A DNA stretch of 64,000 nt from Gammaproteobacteria bacterium. Lineage in GTDB: Bacteria; Pseudomonadota; Gammaproteobacteria; Steroidobacterales; Steroidobacteraceae. The position numbers and the translations under genes are program-made. Positions 9,915 to 19,959 of this stretch are shown one piece after another (the first letter of the stretch is position 1; each line of letters begins with the position of its first letter). Under the pieces are notes generated by a model. That model ran no database searches and was not told the origin of the DNA. It was given only the letters and a program-made list of their open reading frames with translations. The stretch is from the NCBI GenBank assembly GCA_003134045.1, contig PLAH01000039.1, positions 3,789 through 67,788 of the forward strand, in the 5' to 3' direction.

Positions 9915-11012
9915 ATGGGTCTGTACTTAGGGCTGATGTCGGGAACCAGCATGGACGCCATCGACGCCACGTTGGTCGATTTCAGCGTCACGCCATTACG
10001 TATGGTTGCCGCCAGCGCGACCGCCTTCGATGCCGGCCTCAAGCAGCGGATCGCCTCGCTGAGCGAATGCGCCCAGGTGCCGCTGGACGAACTCGGGCAG
10101 CTCGACGTCGCGCTCGCGCGCGCCTTCGCCCAAGCGTCGAACCACCTGTTGCGCAGCGCCGGGGTAAGTCCGGGAGCGGTGACGGCCATCGGCAGTCACG
10201 GTCAAACAGTGCGTCATCGTCCGGATCTACCGCTGCCGTTCACGCTGCAGATCGGCGATCCCAACACGCTGGCCGAGATGACCGGGATCACCGTGGTCGC
10301 CGATTTCCGCCGCCGCGACCTGGCCGCCGGCGGCCAGGGTGCGCCGCTGTTGCCCGTGTTCCACGACAACGTGTTTCGCAGCGACGACGAAGATCGCGCC
10401 ATCGTCAATTTGGGCGGCATCGGCAATGTCACGATATTGAACCGCGACGCCACCGTCACCGGCTTCGACACCGGTCCCGGCAACCGTTTGCTCGACGCGT
10501 GGATCGCGGAGCATCAGGGCCGCGACTTCGATGAAAACGGCGACTGGGCGGCCACCGGCCGGTGCGACCCCACCCTGCTGCAACAATTGCTGAACGACCC
10601 TTATTTCAGCCTGCTGCCCCCGAAGAGTACCGGACGGGAGCTGTTCAACATGCCGTGGCTGCGCGGCAATCTCGGCTTGTTCGAGCGCCGCCCGCAGGAC
10701 GTGCAGGCGACGCTCCTCGAATTCACCGCCGCAAGCGTCGCCGCCGCGGTGCTCCAATATGCGCCCGGCGCGTCGCTCTATGTGTGCGGCGGCGGAGCGC
10801 GCAATCGCGGTTTGTTGGCCGCCATCGCCCGGCGGGTCGCGCCGAATCCGGTCGCGAGCACCGAGGAGCTCGGACTCGATCCCGATTTTGTCGAAGCGGT
10901 CGCCTTCGCCTGGTTCGCCCAGCGCACCCTGGCCGGCCTCACATCGAGCGCCGCAAGCGTCACGGGGGCGCGGGGCGCCCGCATTCTCGGGGGTGTGTAT
11001 CGCTATGCGTGA
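9915..11012 (+). CDS. anmK: Anhydro-N-acetylmuramic acid kinase
   Basis: 365 residues, the normal length. Starts MGLYLGLMSGTSMDA, the AnmK N-terminal signature, and has the ATP-binding GFDTGPGN and the CGGGARN loop. The enzyme phosphorylates and opens 1,6-anhydroMurNAc released during cell-wall recycling, giving MurNAc-6-phosphate. ATG 9915 has GAGG 7 nt upstream. It follows the M23 peptidase gene by 34 nt; ampD at 23485-24081 supplies another step of the same recycling route. Confidence 0.96.
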   Translation: MGLYLGLMSGTSMDAIDATLVDFSVTPLRMVAASATAFDAGLKQRIASLSECAQVPLDELGQLDVALARAFAQASNHLLRSAGVSPGAVTAIGSHGQTVRHRPDLPLPFTLQIGDPNTLAEMTGITVVADFRRRDLAAGGQGAPLLPVFHDNVFRSDDEDRAIVNLGGIGNVTILNRDATVTGFDTGPGNRLLDAWIAEHQGRDFDENGDWAATGRCDPTLLQQLLNDPYFSLLPPKSTGRELFNMPWLRGNLGLFERRPQDVQATLLEFTAASVAAAVLQYAPGASLYVCGGGARNRGLLAAIARRVAPNPVASTEELGLDPDFVEAVAFAWFAQRTLAGLTSSAASVTGARGARILGGVYRYA

Positions 11013-11079
11013 GCGCCGCCGGGCGAAGTCCCCCACCTTCACGGAACTGTCATATTCAAACCCGCAGACTTGCCCTCCT

Positions 11080-13155
11080 ATGAACGACGCCGATCTACAA
11101 GCAGCGCAGCTCTACATCAACCGCGAGCTGTCGTTCCTGGAATTCAATCAACGGGTCCTGGAGCAGGCGAAGGATCTGCGCATTCCGCTGCTGGAACGCG
11201 TCAAATTCCTGTGCATCTCGTGCGCCAACCTGGACGAGTTTTTCGAAATCAGGGTCGCCGGCTTGAAAGAACTGCTCGAGGTCGGCGCGCTCCAGGTCGC
11301 GATGGACGGGCTGGCAGTGCCCGAGATCTTGAGGGCGATCCGCAACCGCGCGGTACGCCTGGTCGACGAGCAGTATCAACTGTTGAACGACTCGCTCATG
11401 CCGGAACTCGCCAAGAACGGCGTGGTGTTCGTGACGCCCGACACCTGGACCGAGGCGCAATCCGCCTGGCTGGCCGATTATTTCAGCCGCGAGGTCGAAC
11501 CCGTATTGAGCCCGCTGGCCCTCGATCCGGCGCGACCGTTCCCGAAAATTCTCAACAAGAGCCTCAATTTTGCAGTGGTCGTCGAGGGCGAGGACGGTTT
11601 TGGCCGCAACAGTGGCCTGGCGGTGGTCCAGGCGCCTCGTTCTCTCCCCCGTCTCATCCGGCTACCCGACGAATTGGGCAGCCGCCATTTCGTGTTCTTA
11701 GGCACCATCGTCGAAGCCTTCGTCTCGCGGCTGTTCGGCGGCATGCGCATGCGCGGCTGCTATCAGTTTCGCGTCACCCGCAACAGCGATCTGTTCGTCG
11801 AGCAGGAAGAGGTCGACGATTTGCTGCGGGCCGTCGAGGGCGAATTGGCCGCGCGCCGCTACGGCGACGCGGTGCGCTTGGAAACCGCGCACGACTGCCC
11901 CGACGAGATCTTGAGGTTCCTGCTCGAGCAATTCGGTTTGACGGGCGACGATGTCTACAAGGTGTCGGGGCCGGTCAATCTCAACCGATTGATGGCGGTC
12001 TACGACTTGGTCGATCGCACGGAGCTCAAGTACGCCGCCTTCACGCCGAACGTTCCCGAGCGGCTGAAGATTGCCGGCGATATCTTTGCCACGCTGCGCG
12101 GCGGCGATGTGTTGCTGCACCAGCCGTTTCAAAGCTTCGGCCCCGTCATGGATTTCATCAAGCAGGCGGCGAACGATCCCCAGGTTCTCGCCATCAAGCA
12201 GACCCTGTATCGCGCCGGCAGCGACTCGGCCATCGTCGGGGCCTTGGCGGATGCGGCCGCGGGCGGCAAGGACGTGACCGTCATCATCGAGTTGCGCGCC
12301 CGATTCGACGAGGAAGCGAACATCGAGCTGGCCAACAAGCTGCAGGAAGCCGGCGCGCACGTCATGTACGGCGTGTTCGGCTACAAGACGCACGCCAAGC
12401 TGGTGATGGTGGTACGGCGCGAAGAGAAGGGACTGCGGCGGTATTGTCACTTGGGTACGGGCAACTACCACCCGAAGACGGCGCGGCTGTACACGGACTA
12501 CGGACTCATGACCGCCGACGAGGCGATCGGCGAGGACATTCACGAGATTTTCCTGCAGCTCACGGGCCTTACCCGGGTGCCCCGCTTGCGCAAGCTGTTG
12601 CATGCACCCTTCAGCCTGCTCAAGGCGCTGATCGCCAAGATCGACCGCGAAGCGGAACATGCCGCAGCCGGCAAGCCGGCGCGAATCATCGCCAAGTTGA
12701 ACGCGCTCACCGAACCCACCGTGATTCAGGCGCTGTACCGCGCGTCGCGGGCCGGCGTCGTCATCGACTTGATCGTGCGCGGGGTGTGTTGCCTGCGGCC
12801 CGGCGTCGCCGGTGTGTCCGAGCGCATCAAGGTGCGCTCCATCGTGGGACGCTTCCTCGAACACTCCCGCGTCTACTCGTTCGAGAATGCCGGCAAGCGC
12901 GAGATATACTGCGCCAGCGCCGATTGGATGGACCGCAATCTGCTCCATCGAACCGAAGTGGCATTTCCCATCGAAGCGCCCGAATTGCAAAAGCGCGTCG
13001 CGGACGACCTGGATCTGTATCTGGCGGACGATTGCCAATCATGGTCCCTGTCGGCCGACGGCCACTACACGCGGACCAGCACCGAGGGTCATGTGAACGC
13101 GCAGTCTCGCCTCTTGAGCATGTTCGACGATCGGGTGGCGCTCACCGAAACGTGA
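11080..13155 (+). CDS. ppk: Polyphosphate kinase 1
   Basis: 691 residues, typical PPK1. The N-terminal domain begins YINRELSFLEFNQRVLEQA. Both PPK1 histidines are present: the autophosphorylated one in THAKL and the second in FLEHSRVYSF. The nucleotide/metal-binding arginines lie in the two PLD-like C domains. It reversibly polymerises the ATP gamma-phosphate into polyP. An upstream in-frame extension overlaps anmK and is not PPK-like, so ATG 11080 is chosen although its SD is poor. Convergent with ppx, 131 bp apart. Confidence 0.96.
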   Translation: MNDADLQAAQLYINRELSFLEFNQRVLEQAKDLRIPLLERVKFLCISCANLDEFFEIRVAGLKELLEVGALQVAMDGLAVPEILRAIRNRAVRLVDEQYQLLNDSLMPELAKNGVVFVTPDTWTEAQSAWLADYFSREVEPVLSPLALDPARPFPKILNKSLNFAVVVEGEDGFGRNSGLAVVQAPRSLPRLIRLPDELGSRHFVFLGTIVEAFVSRLFGGMRMRGCYQFRVTRNSDLFVEQEEVDDLLRAVEGELAARRYGDAVRLETAHDCPDEILRFLLEQFGLTGDDVYKVSGPVNLNRLMAVYDLVDRTELKYAAFTPNVPERLKIAGDIFATLRGGDVLLHQPFQSFGPVMDFIKQAANDPQVLAIKQTLYRAGSDSAIVGALADAAAGGKDVTVIIELRARFDEEANIELANKLQEAGAHVMYGVFGYKTHAKLVMVVRREEKGLRRYCHLGTGNYHPKTARLYTDYGLMTADEAIGEDIHEIFLQLTGLTRVPRLRKLLHAPFSLLKALIAKIDREAEHAAAGKPARIIAKLNALTEPTVIQALYRASRAGVVIDLIVRGVCCLRPGVAGVSERIKVRSIVGRFLEHSRVYSFENAGKREIYCASADWMDRNLLHRTEVAFPIEAPELQKRVADDLDLYLADDCQSWSLSADGHYTRTSTEGHVNAQSRLLSMFDDRVALTET

Positions 13156-13286
13156 CGACGGGCCGCGGGCACACAGCCGCGGCCGACAGCATCAGCCGAG
13201 CAGCATCGACGCCCCGGTCACGTACACCCCACCGAGGCACCACGTACCGTGCCCACGGTGCACGACGCAAGCCGCAAGGCGGAATC

Positions 13287-14789
13287 TCATTCGGTGCTGA
13301 GACGAAATCCCGCGTCTTTCAGATAGACGCGTTCTTGTTCCAGGTCCTCGAGCGTCAGCGGATGTTCCTTCATCCATTTCTGCGGCAATTCCAAAGTCAG
13401 ATTCCGGCCCTTCACGCGCAGCGCGACGTAAGGCAAGGGCTCCGGATTGCGGCCACGATGCAGCAGCACCGCCAACCGCAGCAGCACGATCAGGTACTCC
13501 GCGTGGCGATCCCATGGCGGCAGCAGTTCCTCCAACGCTTCCAGGGACAATTGCCGGCGATGTCCGCCCACCAGCGCCGACAACAGCAACTGTTCTTCTT
13601 TCGGGAAGCCCGGCATGTCGGCGTACTGCAACAGATACGCGCTGTGCCGGTGATATTTCGAGTGAGCGATGTCGAGGCCCGACTCGTGCAAGCGCGCCGC
13701 CCAACGCAGTACGGACTCCGCCAATGGATCTTCCAATCCCCAGTCGTACTCGACCTGTTCGAGCAGGGCGACCGCCGTGGCCTCGACCCGATCCGCCTGC
13801 AGCGAATCGACGTGATAGCGCTGCTCCATGGCGCGTACGCTGCGCACGCGCGCATCTTCGTCGGTGAAGCGGCCCATGAGGTCGTACAGCAATCCCTCGC
13901 GCATCGCACCCTCGGCCACACGCACGCGGTCGATCCCCAGGTTCTCGACGATTTCCAGGAGAATGGCCAAGCCCGCCGGGAACACCGGCGCGCGCTCCGC
14001 ATCCACGTCCTGCAGATCGAGGTCGTCGACGTGCCCGGCGGCGATGACCCGATCGGCCAGGCTGCGCAGGTTGTCGAGGGTAATGCGCGGCGAATCCGGA
14101 TTCAGGCGTCGCACCACGTCGGCAATCACCCGCACCGTGCCCGAGCTGCCGAAAGCCTGCAGCCAGCCGAGTTTTCGATAGCTTTGCAGAATGGGCTCGA
14201 GTTCCAGCCGCACCGACGTGCGTGCGCGCTCGAAGCGCCGCTCCGAGATTTTCCCGTCGTCGAAGCAGATGGTGGTCAGGCCCACACAGCCCACCGACAA
14301 ACTCTCGAGCAGCAACGGGTTGAAACCCTCGCCGATCACCACCTCGGTGGAGCCGCCGCCGATGTCGATGACCAGACGCTTGTCGGGACTCGACGGGCTG
14401 GTGTGAATCACGCCCGAATAGATGAGACGCGCTTCCTCGAGGCCGGAGATGATTTCGATGGGATGGCCCAGCGCCGCCCGCGCGCGCTCCAGGAACCAGC
14501 GCTTGCGTTTGGCGCGGCGCAGCGCGTTGGTGCCCACCACGCGCACGCTATCGGCATGCATGGCACGTAGGCGCTGGCCGAAACGCTCGAGACAGCGCAG
14601 CGCGCGCTCGGTGGCGGCATCATCCAGACGACCGCTGTCGCCCAGGCCTGCGGCAAGACGGACCATTTCCCGCAATCGATCGAGGATGACGAGTTGGCCG
14701 TGCGAATGACGCGCGACGACCATGTGGAAACTGTTCGAGCCCAGATCGACGGCCGCGAGCACGTCGGGCACGACACGACCGCCGGTCAT
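13287..14789 (-). CDS. ppx: Exopolyphosphatase, Ppx/GppA family
   Basis: 500 residues. Actin-like ATPase fold signatures AVDLGSNSFHMVVA near the N terminus and IDIGGGSTEVVIG (about 145-157) are followed by an HD-like C-terminal region. It releases phosphate from polyP chain ends, so it opposes ppk encoded convergently next door. A guanosine pentaphosphatase role (GppA) cannot be excluded from sequence. It lies 16 nt downstream of erpA on the same strand, so is probably the last gene of the DUF6776-bactofilin-erpA operon. No clear SD is seen at the ATG. Confidence 0.92.
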   Translation of the reverse strand: MTGGRVVPDVLAAVDLGSNSFHMVVARHSHGQLVILDRLREMVRLAAGLGDSGRLDDAATERALRCLERFGQRLRAMHADSVRVVGTNALRRAKRKRWFLERARAALGHPIEIISGLEEARLIYSGVIHTSPSSPDKRLVIDIGGGSTEVVIGEGFNPLLLESLSVGCVGLTTICFDDGKISERRFERARTSVRLELEPILQSYRKLGWLQAFGSSGTVRVIADVVRRLNPDSPRITLDNLRSLADRVIAAGHVDDLDLQDVDAERAPVFPAGLAILLEIVENLGIDRVRVAEGAMREGLLYDLMGRFTDEDARVRSVRAMEQRYHVDSLQADRVEATAVALLEQVEYDWGLEDPLAESVLRWAARLHESGLDIAHSKYHRHSAYLLQYADMPGFPKEEQLLLSALVGGHRRQLSLEALEELLPPWDRHAEYLIVLLRLAVLLHRGRNPEPLPYVALRVKGRNLTLELPQKWMKEHPLTLEDLEQERVYLKDAGFRLSTE

Positions 14790-14805
14790 CTACACGAGCA
14801 ACATT

Positions 14806-15186
14806 TCAGGCGGAGAAAGAAGATCCGCAGCCGCAGGTCGTCTTCGCGTTCGGGTTGCGAATGACGAACTGAGCGCCCTGTAAATCTTCCTTGTAGTCGA
14901 TTTCGGCACCCATCAAATATTGCGCGCTCATCGGATCCACCAGCAGCTGCACGCCATGGTTTTCGACGCAGAAGTCGCCGTCCTCCATCTTCTCGTCGAA
15001 GGTGAAACCGTACTGGAACCCGGAGCATCCGCCGCCCGAGACGAATACCCGCAGCTTGAGATTGGGATTCGATTCCTCGCGGATCAATTCGCCCACCTTG
15101 CCGGCCGCCGCGTCGGTAAACACCAATACGTCGGGCAGCGGAGGGGCCACATCCGAAGAAAAAGCAGATTCTGAAGTTGCGCTCAT
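14806..15186 (-). CDS. erpA: Iron-sulfur cluster insertion protein ErpA
   Basis: 126 residues. The A-type carrier cysteines are all present: one in GGGCSGFQ and two in CGCGSSF at the C terminus. It delivers Fe-S clusters to apo-proteins, including those of isoprenoid synthesis. The open frame runs 26 codons further upstream without family similarity; ATG 15186 gives the family length with a short polar N-terminal tail. Sits between a bactofilin gene (31 nt upstream) and ppx. Confidence 0.95.
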   Translation of the reverse strand: MSATSESAFSSDVAPPLPDVLVFTDAAAGKVGELIREESNPNLKLRVFVSGGGCSGFQYGFTFDEKMEDGDFCVENHGVQLLVDPMSAQYLMGAEIDYKEDLQGAQFVIRNPNAKTTCGCGSSFSA

Positions 15187-15217
15187 GTCGGTAGTGTACT
15201 CGGCAGCCCGTGCCCAA

Positions 15218-15649
15218 TCAAAGTGGCGGGTCGTCGCCGGCGTCGGCCTCGCTCTGGCCATCACACGCTGCGCCCGTAGCGGTCCCCGCAGGCTCCGCCC
15301 GATGGATCAACTTACCATTAATCTGGGCGCCCACGGCGGTTTCAATGACCGAGTACGTCACACTGCCCGTTACGCGGGCCGTTTCGCCCAGTTCGACCCG
15401 GCCTCTCGCCTCGATATCGCCCTTGACGACGCCGTTGAGGATGATGGCCGACACCATGACCGACCCCTCGATTCCGCCGTGCGCGCCGACCCAGAGCGCG
15501 GCAGGCCCGGCACCCTCGGCGGCCACATTGCCGTTGATGTAGCCGTCGAGGTGCATACCGCCCGAAAAGGCGACATTGCCGTCGATCCGGGTATTGGGCC
15601 CGATCAGCGTGTCGATTTTCTGGTTCTTACTCGGTTTCAACTTGAACAT
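15218..15649 (-). CDS. Bactofilin (DUF583)
   Basis: 143 residues. The central region is the right-handed beta-helix of bactofilins, visible as short glycine-centred repeats ([38 protein letters not shown]). It is flanked by a short basic N terminus and a disordered acidic/Ala-rich tail. Bactofilins polymerise without nucleotide into membrane-associated filaments that scaffold cell-shape or wall enzymes. Its 5' end overlaps the upstream DUF6776-like gene by 23 nt, indicating co-expression. Confidence 0.9.
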   Translation of the reverse strand: MFKLKPSKNQKIDTLIGPNTRIDGNVAFSGGMHLDGYINGNVAAEGAGPAALWVGAHGGIEGSVMVSAIILNGVVKGDIEARGRVELGETARVTGSVTYSVIETAVGAQINGKLIHRAEPAGTATGAACDGQSEADAGDDPPL

Positions 15650-16436
15650 CGCGCTCAGTTCCTCCGTTAGGCGGCCCTAAGCCGGCCGCTGCGGCGCCCG
15701 CCTCCGTTTCCATCGACATTCCCTGGGCTTTCCAGACGAATGCCTGTCTGAAGCCGTGGATCGCGTCCTTGCCTGCGCGGATTTCCACCCCGACCCGCGT
15801 GGGCTCGAAGCCCTGCGGCAATGCGATCGGCTCGTCATAGTCCTGAAAATAGCGGAACGAATAGGCCACGCCCACACGACGATTCGGCGACACCTGGGCA
15901 AAACTCAAGGTGCCCGGCTTGCCGCGCAGCAAGCCGTCGATCGACAGCGTCACGCTGCCGGCGACCGACCTGTCCGGTTTACCGGTCTGCATCAGCACGA
16001 ATTTCAGCCCAAACTGGCCCGCCGCCGCGCCGGGCACGATCTGCATGGTCTGCACTTTGACATGCACCAAGGAATCAGGCTGCACCAGGCCGCGATAGAA
16101 CGACAGGTCTTGAGTGAGGCGGGCGATCTGGCTCTGCATGTCCCCGAGGCTCCGCTCCACTTGCTTGTACCCTTCACGATCGACCCGGCGCGCCACATCG
16201 GCGGCCTCCAATTCCTCGCGCTGACGGCCGTTCTCCGCCTCCAGATCGCGAATGCGCGCAGCGGCCGCGAGGGCGCCGCGCACCGAATCCACCAGTCGAA
16301 AGCCCGCATCGTAGCGGCCCAATTCGAACATGGCATAGAGCACGAAGAGAACGGCCAGGGCTGCCAGCGTGAGCAGCACGGCGCGGCGCTTCGGCGCGTG
16401 CGATCGAACCACCAGCTTGCCGAACAAATCCACCAT
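15627..16436 (-). CDS. DUF6776-like single-pass membrane protein
   Basis: 269 residues. A basic N terminus, one TM helix (about 18-40), a coiled coil (about 55-110, LEAENGRQREELEAA...) and a beta-rich C-terminal domain. The arrangement hemJ / this protein / bactofilin / erpA recurs in gammaproteobacteria, and DUF6776 is the family I recall for it. The function is unknown; topology suggests a periplasmic domain tethered near the bactofilin filament. An in-frame ATG at 16475 overlaps a TATAAT box, so ATG 16436 (inside the expected transcript) is preferred. Confidence 0.8.
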   Translation of the reverse strand: MVDLFGKLVVRSHAPKRRAVLLTLAALAVLFVLYAMFELGRYDAGFRLVDSVRGALAAAARIRDLEAENGRQREELEAADVARRVDREGYKQVERSLGDMQSQIARLTQDLSFYRGLVQPDSLVHVKVQTMQIVPGAAAGQFGLKFVLMQTGKPDRSVAGSVTLSIDGLLRGKPGTLSFAQVSPNRRVGVAYSFRYFQDYDEPIALPQGFEPTRVGVEIRAGKDAIHGFRQAFVWKAQGMSMETEAGAAAAGLGPPNGGTERDVQVETE

Positions 16437-16473
16437 GAACAGTGATTCCCGCCGCAGTTCCGAGGTAACCAAC

Positions 16474-16479
16474 ATTATA
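16474..16479 (-). promoter_or_regulatory. -10 element for the DUF6776-bactofilin-erpA-ppx operon
   Basis: A perfect TATAAT on the minus strand, about 38 bp upstream of the chosen ATG at 16436. No good -35 is seen at 16-18 bp. It overlaps the upstream in-frame ATG at 16475, which argues against that ATG being the true start. Confidence 0.45.
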
Positions 16480-16552
16480 CGGAGCCGGCGCCCACGCGTT
16501 ATGATCCACGCCCCTCAACAACCCCTGCCCTCGAGCGGCAAAGGAACGGCAC

Positions 16553-16969
16553 TTGCTCTGGTTTAAGGCTTTTCACGTGATTGCGATGGTGACTTGGTTC
16601 GCGGGACTGTTTTATCTGCCCCGCCTGTTCGTCTATCACGCGGACGCCGGCGATTGGATCAGTGTCGAGCGTTTTCGGACCATGGAACGCCGCCTGTTCA
16701 TCATTATGACGGTCGGCGCCCTGCTGACCGTGGCCCTCGGGGTCGCCATGATCGTGGCAGCCCCCGCGTACCTCAAAATGGGCTGGCTGCACGTGAAGCT
16801 GACGCTAGTGCTGCTGCTCATCGTATATCACTCGATGTGCTTCAAGTTCGTGCGCGATTTCGCCCACGATCGCAAGACGCGCAGCGCCAAGTGGTTTCGA
16901 CTGTTCAATGAAGTGCCGTCGCTGCTGCTGATCGGCATCGTGATCCTCGCCGTCGTCAAACCGTTCTAG
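16553..16969 (+). CDS. hemJ: Protoporphyrinogen IX oxidase HemJ
   Basis: 138 residues with four hydrophobic helices. Begins LWFKAFHVIAMVTWFAGLFY and contains the conserved histidines of the HemJ/UPF0093 family (FHVIA, VYH, LHVK, VYHS). It oxidises protoporphyrinogen IX in the membrane during haem synthesis. The start is TTG at 16553 with AAGGA 7 nt upstream. Divergent from the DUF6776-like gene, with 116 bp between the starts. Confidence 0.93.
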   Translation: MLWFKAFHVIAMVTWFAGLFYLPRLFVYHADAGDWISVERFRTMERRLFIIMTVGALLTVALGVAMIVAAPAYLKMGWLHVKLTLVLLLIVYHSMCFKFVRDFAHDRKTRSAKWFRLFNEVPSLLLIGIVILAVVKPF

Positions 16970-17022
16970 CGCTGAGCGCGCCGGATTTACGGGGCGGGGC
17001 GCCCCGGCCGGTCCGATGTGAT

Positions 17023-17595
17023 TCAACCGCGGACGATGGCGGGCTTGTGGCGGCCGCCGCCACCGGCGCCGCTCACCTCGGCCCACCACTCAGGGTAGGG
17101 GGGCAGCCCGTCGGGGAAGATGAGTTTCCCTAGATCGTGCAGGGCCCGCACGTAGACCCGGCGCTTGAAATAGACCACCTCGCGCACCGGCGTCCAATAA
17201 TCGGACCAGCGCCAGCGATCGAACTCGGGCTGGCTGGTGCTATCGAAGTGCAATTTCGACTCATCGGCGGTGAGGCTGAGCAAAAACCAGCGCTGCTTCT
17301 GGCCGATGCACCGATCGCGGACATATTGACGGGGCAGGCGGTAGCGAAGCCAGCCGCGCGTCGATCCCAGCACCTCGACATCCTCGCGCTCCAGTCCGAT
17401 TTCCTCCTTCAACTCGCGGAATAGCGCATCTTCGACCCGTTCACCTCGGTTGACGCCGCCCTGCGGGAATTGCCAGCCCCGGCCGCCGACGCGGCCGCCC
17501 AGGAACAACTGCCCGGTGCCGCGCGTCAGGACGATCCCCACGTTCGCTCGGAATCCGTCCTTGTCGATGTAATCTGTAGCTGGCTGAGCGGACAT
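17023..17595 (-). CDS. rppH: RNA 5'-pyrophosphohydrolase (Nudix)
   Basis: 190 residues. Starts with the RppH-type [11 protein letters not shown] block. The Nudix box is intact ([20 protein letters not shown] continuing IGL). Also present is the family's YRLP and [13 protein letters not shown] region. It removes pyrophosphate from triphosphorylated mRNA 5' ends, which triggers RNase E decay. A Gly-rich tail (GAGGGG) follows the catalytic domain. Convergent with hemJ. Confidence 0.94.
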   Translation of the reverse strand: MSAQPATDYIDKDGFRANVGIVLTRGTGQLFLGGRVGGRGWQFPQGGVNRGERVEDALFRELKEEIGLEREDVEVLGSTRGWLRYRLPRQYVRDRCIGQKQRWFLLSLTADESKLHFDSTSQPEFDRWRWSDYWTPVREVVYFKRRVYVRALHDLGKLIFPDGLPPYPEWWAEVSGAGGGGRHKPAIVRG

Positions 17596-17663
17596 GGCCT
17601 GATTGTTCCACAGTACTGGCCCCTTGTGGCCGTCCGTCGCGGCCGATGCGCCCGGCGGTGGGC

Positions 17664-18755
17664 TCAGCCAGCGCCCAATTGCACCCGATTGCGTCCCAGC
17701 GCCTTGGCGCGGTACAGGGCGGCATCCGCATCCGCCAACAATCGATCGGCTGCCGCCTTCAGGTCCGTCTCGTGACGGCCCGGCGAGAGCGAGGCAACTC
17801 CCACCGACACGGTCAAGTACCGTTCGACCCGGGCAGTGAGTGCAAACGGCACGGCGGCGATGACTTCGCGTATGCGCTCGGCCAAGGTCGCCGCCTCCGC
17901 CGCACTCGCTTCGGGCAGCAGAATCGCCAATTCATCGCCGCCGAAGCGCGCGGCCGTATCCATGCTGCGAATCTGCGTCTCGACGCGGTGCGCGATTTCC
18001 TTCAGGGCGTTATCCCCGGCGAGGTGACCATAACCATCGTTGATGCTCTTGAACCGGTCGATGTCGATCATCAGACAGGCGATGGTGCCGGCGCGGCGCT
18101 GTGCCCGCGCCAGTTCTTCCTTCAAGCGCTGCTGCAGATAACGGCGGTTGTGCCACCCGGTGAGGAAATCCGTGATGCCGGCGCGCAGCAACCGCGCCCG
18201 GTTGACGGCGTTCTCGATGCAGACCGCGGCGACCGCACCTAAGTGCGCGAGGAAATCGGTGCCATGGTGGCGCGTGAAGCGTGTGGCTTCGCGACTGCCG
18301 AAGCACAACGCACCCGTCGCCCGGTCCTTGCGCGGCAGCGGCACCAAGGCGGCACTTTTCAGATTCGCGCTGCCCGGAAACAGCAAGTGATGATCGGCCC
18401 CCACGAAGGGTCCCAACCAGGGCTTGTGCAGGGCCGCGAGCTGCGGGGCGAGCCCGACCAACGAATCGACGAAGAAAATCTGCTTGAACTCGTCCGGCCG
18501 GTCGCCGCCCGCCAGCAGCAAGTGCCGGATCTCATGCTGCGGATCGAGCAGCACGACGCTGACCGCGTCCAGTCCGTACGACTCGCGCAAGCCATCGACC
18601 ATCACCCGCAATAACTGTGCCAGTGTATCGGCACGCAGCAAGCTCAGTTCGCGCGCCTGCGTGCGTTTCAGTATGTTCTCGTTGTTGGCCGCCTCCGCGG
18701 TCATCTCCCGGAGGCGCCGCCGCAGGTCCTCGTTCTCCTGCGACGTTTCGTCCAT
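17664..18755 (-). CDS. DUF484/GAF-like sensor diguanylate cyclase
   Basis: 363 residues. A coiled N terminus leads into a GAF-like DUF484 domain (about 40-190) and a GGDEF domain (about 195-360). The active-site loop is GGDEL, and an RxxD inhibitory site (RSMD) sits five residues before it, so an active, product-inhibited cyclase is expected. The usual DxLTGLPNRR is [11 protein letters not shown]. The ATG overlaps the tyrA stop (ATGA), so it is translated as the second gene of a tyrA operon. Cytoplasmic; no TM segment is visible. The GAF ligand is unknown. Confidence 0.9.
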   Translation of the reverse strand: MDETSQENEDLRRRLREMTAEAANNENILKRTQARELSLLRADTLAQLLRVMVDGLRESYGLDAVSVVLLDPQHEIRHLLLAGGDRPDEFKQIFFVDSLVGLAPQLAALHKPWLGPFVGADHHLLFPGSANLKSAALVPLPRKDRATGALCFGSREATRFTRHHGTDFLAHLGAVAAVCIENAVNRARLLRAGITDFLTGWHNRRYLQQRLKEELARAQRRAGTIACLMIDIDRFKSINDGYGHLAGDNALKEIAHRVETQIRSMDTAARFGGDELAILLPEASAAEAATLAERIREVIAAVPFALTARVERYLTVSVGVASLSPGRHETDLKAAADRLLADADAALYRAKALGRNRVQLGAG

Positions 18756-19870
18756 CAGCCCGCCCGAACCGCCGCTCGTACGTCCAGATAGGCCTTGCCG
18801 CGGTTCATGAGCTCCGTAAATTCCCGAAGGTTGCGGGTTTTCACCGCGCTGACCACACGCTCCACCGCTTCCTGCAACGCCAACAGCGATTCACCGCCGT
18901 AGTCGTTCAAGCTCTGGATTTCGTAGTACAAATCCGGACTTTCGGCCGCAACCCGGGCAGCGACCTCCAATTGCGAATCGAACGTCGTGCTCGACAGCTT
19001 CGCCAGGCGCAACGCCGCCTCGCCGCTTTCCGCGAGCGCCGTGAAGAACGCGATATTGAGAGCGTGCGACAGTCCGAGAACGAAGGCGATCAAGCGATCG
19101 TGCTCGTCCAAGCCCATCACCACCCGCTCCGCCATGGTCGGCGCGAACAGGTCCTGGGCTTCCCGCAACGCCTGCGCATGGCCCAGATCGATGAAAATCA
19201 CGTGGCGCCCGGACAGCAATTCCGTATCGGGGCCGAACATGGGATGCAGCGATGTCACGCGGCACCCCGCCTTGACCAGCGCATCGAGACCCGCGCGCAG
19301 CGGCGTCTTCAGCGACCCCAGATCGAAGATGAGCCCGCGGGGAGCCCGCTCCGCCAGCGTCAGCAACAGCTCGCCGGTGACGCTGAGGGGCGTCGCCAGT
19401 ACGATCACATCGAAATCGAGCGCATCGCTCTGCCAGTCCTGCAAGCGCTCGAATCCCGGCAGGCCGCCGGAGGGATCGGCAATCGTGACCCGGAATCCTT
19501 GGGAGGCCAGGAAATCCGCAAACCAGGCCCCCATCTTGCCGCAGCCACCGATGACCAGCGCTCGTTTACCGCTGCCATGCGCGTGCGCCGCCACGCGCGC
19601 ATGCTCCTGGGTCGCCAGTGACGATTGGATCAATTGCCGCAACAGGGACTCCGCCAGGTCCGGCGAGACGCCCAGGCGCTGCGCCGTGTTGCGGCCCCGC
19701 AGAATGACCTCGCGCTCCCGGCCGAAGTCGCGGGTGGCGCGTCCTGTCGCCCGTTTGACCGACGCCACTTGCTCGCTCAGCGCCTGGCGCTGTGCGACCA
19801 GCTCGAGCAACTGCTCATCGAGTTCGGTCAAGGTGGTGCGCAATTCGTCAAGCGTCATATCGGTCGCCAA
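18755..19870 (-). CDS. tyrA: Bifunctional chorismate mutase / prephenate dehydrogenase (T-protein)
   Basis: 371 residues, close to the E. coli T-protein. The AroQ chorismate mutase domain (about 1-90) begins with [22 protein letters not shown]. It is followed by a TyrA Rossmann domain with [10 protein letters not shown] (about 108) and the substrate motif LHPMFGPD (about 210). It makes 4-hydroxyphenylpyruvate for tyrosine synthesis. The fused AroQ-TyrA form is best known from enteric-lineage bacteria. Coupled by ATGA to a diguanylate cyclase gene. Confidence 0.93.
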   Translation of the reverse strand: MATDMTLDELRTTLTELDEQLLELVAQRQALSEQVASVKRATGRATRDFGREREVILRGRNTAQRLGVSPDLAESLLRQLIQSSLATQEHARVAAHAHGSGKRALVIGGCGKMGAWFADFLASQGFRVTIADPSGGLPGFERLQDWQSDALDFDVIVLATPLSVTGELLLTLAERAPRGLIFDLGSLKTPLRAGLDALVKAGCRVTSLHPMFGPDTELLSGRHVIFIDLGHAQALREAQDLFAPTMAERVVMGLDEHDRLIAFVLGLSHALNIAFFTALAESGEAALRLAKLSSTTFDSQLEVAARVAAESPDLYYEIQSLNDYGGESLLALQEAVERVVSAVKTRNLREFTELMNRGKAYLDVRAAVRAG

Positions 19871-19959
19871 GATGTCAATCGTTCCAGTTTCGGGCCGGCT
19901 TCCCTTTTACTGGCCGAAGACGGCTACCGCAAGCGCCGCGGCGCGGATACCATCGCTCC

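Noticed and set aside
11070-14570. 1166-codon plus-strand frame spanning ppk and antisense to ppx
   Set aside because: It is an alternative frame of ppk continuing antisense through ppx; Arg/Ala-rich without domain signatures.
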